Assembly (NCBI RefSeq): GCF_001570885.1
Contig: NZ_BCSN01000019.1
Location: 1 to 47,103, forward strand
Direction: 5' to 3'
Length of the DNA: 47,103 nt
Origin: Micrococcus lylae NBRC 15355
GTDB taxonomy: Bacteria > Actinomycetota > Actinomycetes > Actinomycetales > Micrococcaceae
Part shown: positions 45,026-47,103 of the stretch, piece by piece
Position numbering within the stretch: position 1 is the first letter of the stretch
Layout of the letters: each line of letters opens with the position of its first letter
Notes under the pieces: model-generated
Databases searched by the model: none
Seen by the model: the letters and a program-made list of their open reading frames with translations, nothing else
What the model was told of the DNA's origin: nothing
Program-made: the position numbers and the translations under genes

Positions 45026-46771
45026 ATGGCACTCGCAACAGAGACGAGGAACAAGGCCGGGGACGAGCGGCCACCCGGTACCGTGCGCCCCGGAAGTCTT
45101 CGGGACCGGCGTGATCCCCGCGCCCGCCACTTCCCGAACATGCCCATGGCCCACGAGGTCGCCGTCGCACAGCGATTGGCCGACCACGTGGTGCGCCGGC
45201 TCGAAGGGCCGGACTGGTGGGCCACCGGAGAGCAGGAGGACCTGCCCGAGCTGATCTCAGACGTCGAACGGCTGGCTCGGACCGTGGCGGCGGCCCAGGC
45301 GATGCTGGCCGGACACGTCGCGAAGGCGCACGAGAACGAGGCCGACCGCGAGGAGATCCTCGGTGTGCCCCGGGGCAAGAGCGCCCACCGGGATGCCGCC
45401 GACTACCTCCGCAGCACCCTGCGCGTGGATCGCCGCGAGGCGAAGCGGCGCATCGCGCGGGCGGCCGCGACCCGTGAGCAGCAGGCCTTCGTCACCGCGC
45501 CGGTGACCCCGCCGCAGCTGCCGGCCGTCGCCGCGACGATGAGCCGCGGGCACGTGGACCCCGCTGCCGGCGACGTGGTGGTCAAGACCCTCACCGAGGC
45601 GCGCACAGACGCCCGTCTCGCCGGAGTGCCGGACACCGAGGCGGACGCCATGATCGCCAGCGCCGACCGGCTCCTGTCCGAGCAGCTCACCCGTCTCGAC
45701 GCCGACTCGATCCGCCGTCTCTGCCAGCGCTGGCGCCAGAACGTGGACGCCGTCGTGATGCCGGACCACGGTGCGCCCACAGAGGCCGAGCTCAACGCTG
45801 CGCAGGGCATGTTCTACCGGGGCCGACGTCGGGGGCTCCACCGGTGGGAGCTGCTCGTCACCGACGCACAGAACGAGGTGCTGCAGACCCTCGCGTCAGC
45901 GGCCACCAACCCTCGGGCCGACCGGGAGGCCGGCGGTGGCCGGTCCAGCAGCCGAGCGGCCGCCGCACCGCACACCGATCTGCACACCGATCCGCACACC
46001 GATCCGCGGACCCGCGGCCAGAAGCAGGCCGACACCGTGATCAGCGCCCTGCAGTCGGCCCTCGCGCACGCCGGCTCCGAGGTGCTTCCGAGCAGCGGCG
46101 GTCACCGTCCCCAGCTGCTCGTCACCATCGACTACGAGACGCTGCTGCGCCAGGTCAGCGGTGCTGTCCTGGGTGCCGACGGCACCGGCGCCGACCCCGC
46201 GTGGACGAACGGCACCGCCCCCGGGTGGACGAACGGCACCGCCCCCGGGAGGACGGACGGAATGGGGGCTGCCGGCGTCACACTCGGAGCGGGGGTTGCC
46301 GGCGTGGCGTTCGGAACCGCACACGGCCGGGCCCTGTCCTGCATGGACTTCACCGGTCCGGTCGATCCGCGGCAGATCCGTCGCATCGCCTGCGACGCAG
46401 ACATCATCCCCGCCGTGCTCGGCGGTGAAGGCGAGATCCTCGACCTCGGCCGAGCCCGCCGACTCTTCACCCGTGCCCAGCGCAAGGCCATCACCGCCCG
46501 CGACGGCGGATGCGCCGCCCCCGGCTGCACCATCCCGGCGGCCTGGTGCGAGGTCCACCACATCGACCACTGGGAGCACGGGGGTCCGACCGACGTGGAC
46601 AACGGGGTGCTCCTCTGCTCACACCATCACCATGCGGTCCACTCCGGGTGGTGGGAGATCGACGTCGAGGACGGTGTTCCCTGGTTCACCCCGGCCCGGC
46701 ACCTCGACCCGGATCGGACGCCGAGACGGAACCAGTACCACCGGACGCGGGGACATCCGCGGCACGAGTAG
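45026..46771 (+). CDS. DUF222 and HNH endonuclease domain protein
   Basis: 581 residues. The N-terminal two thirds are DUF222, a helical domain common in high-GC actinobacterial multicopy proteins (LISDVERLARTVAAAQAMLA, SAHRDAADYLRSTLRVDRRE, VKTLTEARTDA). The C-terminal HNH domain has C-A-A-P-G-C, CEVHHIDHWEHGG and DNGVLLCSHHHHAVHSGWW, with the Cys zinc pairs and catalytic His. Between them lie two low-complexity repeats: three 12-nt units (45970-46005, Ala/His-Thr-Asp-Pro) and two 24-nt units (46202-46249, W-T-N-G-T-A-P-G). Function in cells is unknown; such genes are often SOS-regulated and some occur in mobile elements. GGAGGTGGGG lies before the ATG at 45026. The site upstream resembles the dnaE2 promoter. 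Confidence 0.87.
   Translation: MALATETRNKAGDERPPGTVRPGSLRDRRDPRARHFPNMPMAHEVAVAQRLADHVVRRLEGPDWWATGEQEDLPELISDVERLARTVAAAQAMLAGHVAKAHENEADREEILGVPRGKSAHRDAADYLRSTLRVDRREAKRRIARAAATREQQAFVTAPVTPPQLPAVAATMSRGHVDPAAGDVVVKTLTEARTDARLAGVPDTEADAMIASADRLLSEQLTRLDADSIRRLCQRWRQNVDAVVMPDHGAPTEAELNAAQGMFYRGRRRGLHRWELLVTDAQNEVLQTLASAATNPRADREAGGGRSSSRAAAAPHTDLHTDPHTDPRTRGQKQADTVISALQSALAHAGSEVLPSSGGHRPQLLVTIDYETLLRQVSGAVLGADGTGADPAWTNGTAPGWTNGTAPGRTDGMGAAGVTLGAGVAGVAFGTAHGRALSCMDFTGPVDPRQIRRIACDADIIPAVLGGEGEILDLGRARRLFTRAQRKAITARDGGCAAPGCTIPAAWCEVHHIDHWEHGGPTDVDNGVLLCSHHHHAVHSGWWEIDVEDGVPWFTPARHLDPDRTPRRNQYHRTRGHPRHE
45970..46005. repeat. Three 12-nt tandem repeats in the DUF222-HNH gene
   Basis: GCACACCGATCY repeated three times encodes the PHTDLHTDPHTDP stretch in the linker between DUF222 and HNH. 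Confidence 0.85.
46202..46249. repeat. Two 24-nt tandem repeats in the DUF222-HNH gene
   Basis: Two exact copies of a 24-nt unit starting TGGACGAACGGCACC encode W-T-N-G-T-A-P-G; a decayed third copy follows. Confidence 0.9.
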
Positions 46772-46849
46772 CGCAGGAGGCAGGGACCGCAGGCGGGTCG
46801 TGGGGTCGTGGGCCTTCCTGTGCCCGTCTGCCGCACGCATGCCCGCCGG

Positions 46850-46889
46850 CCCGTACGCCTGCCTGCCTTCCCGTACGCATGCCTGCCTG
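46850..46889. repeat. 20-nt tandem repeat upstream of thrS
   Basis: CCCGTACGCMTGCCTGCCTK occurs twice head to tail, directly upstream of the thrS -10. The 46772-46970 gap contains no gene. Confidence 0.8.
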
Positions 46890-46897
46890 CCCGGGTC

Positions 46898-46940
46898 TAG
46901 ACTTGTCCCGGCTGGCGGTGGCCCCCGTATGCCACCAGCC
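46898..46940 (+). promoter_or_regulatory. thrS promoter and leader hairpin
   Basis: TAGACT (46898-46903) is a good -10; transcription would begin near 46910. The leader folds GGCTGG and GGTGGC (46910-46922) against GCCACC and AGCC (46931-46940), just ahead of the ribosome-binding site. It could control thrS translation. Confidence 0.45.
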
Positions 46941-46970
46941 CTGAAGCCTGATGTGAACAAGGAGCACCCA

Positions 46971-47103
46971 TTGTCCGACCCGAAGAAGATCCTCATCACC
47001 CTCGACGGAGAGATGCGGGAGGTGGCTGAGGGCACCACCGGTCTGGAGCTCTACAAGGACCAGAAGACCACCGTCGTCATGCGCGTCGACGGCCATCTCT
47101 GGG
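46971..47103 (+). CDS. thrS: Threonyl-tRNA synthetase, N-terminal TGS domain (3' end outside window)
   Basis: 44 complete codons from a TTG start, preceded by AAGGAG 7-12 nt upstream. The encoded sequence, with ILITLDGEMREVAEGTTG and VVMRVDGHLW, matches the TGS domain that opens actinobacterial threonyl-tRNA synthetase, which charges tRNA-Thr in the cytosol. The catalytic and editing domains would lie past the right edge. The start is TTG because no ATG or GTG occurs in frame close to the ribosome-binding site. Confidence 0.85.
   Translation, partial: MSDPKKILITLDGEMREVAEGTTGLELYKDQKTTVVMRVDGHLW

Noticed and set aside
41494-45378. A 1294-residue minus-strand open frame
   Set aside because: Antisense to dnaE2 and the HNH gene with no recognisable domain.

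Overview
The window is high-GC DNA with the signature of an actinobacterium of the Micrococcaceae, probably Micrococcus or a close relative (inference). The basis is GC-dominated third codon positions, a mycothiol-dependent formaldehyde dehydrogenase, a class Ib ribonucleotide reductase with NrdR boxes, a mycobacterial-type LexA box, a DUF222-HNH protein and several apparently leaderless genes. The first ~5.4 kb differs: it is visibly lower in GC, uses ATA, TTA, AGA and AGT codons, and looks like the end of an integrated accessory (defence) island.

Layout. 1-5463: a very large P-loop STAND-type ATPase that runs off the left edge (its frame is open from nt 2, so no start is visible), a small double-HTH gene on the minus strand, and a tRNA 3' remnant that probably marks the island's junction with the core chromosome. 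5464-15916: amidohydrolase, tRNA-Ala(GGC), GNAT acetyltransferase, PLP decarboxylase, gabD, photolyase, NlpC/P60 lipoprotein, then gabT divergent from a LysR regulator. 16065-23137: class F-like sortase, DUF305-like lipoprotein, a heterodimeric CydDC-like ABC exporter and a secreted protein with a sorting-signal-like tail. 23352-27870: NrdR boxes and nrdH-nrdI-nrdE-nrdF. 28081-31142: a long leader and metQ-metN-metI. 31216-37920: thioesterase plus lipoate-ligase-like pair, uridine-kinase-like P-loop protein, mscR plus metallo-beta-lactamase operon, SRAP protein plus ACR3-like permease. 38047-40023: secreted calcineurin-like phosphoesterase. 40249-46771: a perfect LexA box, DUF6504 and dnaE2, then a DUF222-HNH gene under a related promoter. 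46971-47103: the start of thrS.

How the genes work together. Three blocks concern DNA: photolyase and the SRAP protein for damage repair, the SOS-controlled DUF6504-DnaE2 translesion module (no imuA'/imuB in the window), and NrdHIEF for dNTP supply. GabT and GabD are consecutive enzymes of GABA degradation although two unrelated genes lie between them. MetQNI is methionine uptake. MscR with its translationally coupled metallohydrolase is mycothiol-linked formaldehyde detoxification.

The most striking pattern no single gene explains is a short motif, GGCCGTCGTCG and its complement. It recurs roughly thirty times by eye, often as the two arms of long perfect palindromes at gene ends, once inserted inside the dnaE2 reading frame, and is nearly absent from the accessory island. 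Its arrangement resembles terminator-associated DNA uptake sequences of naturally competent bacteria. That is a hypothesis only.
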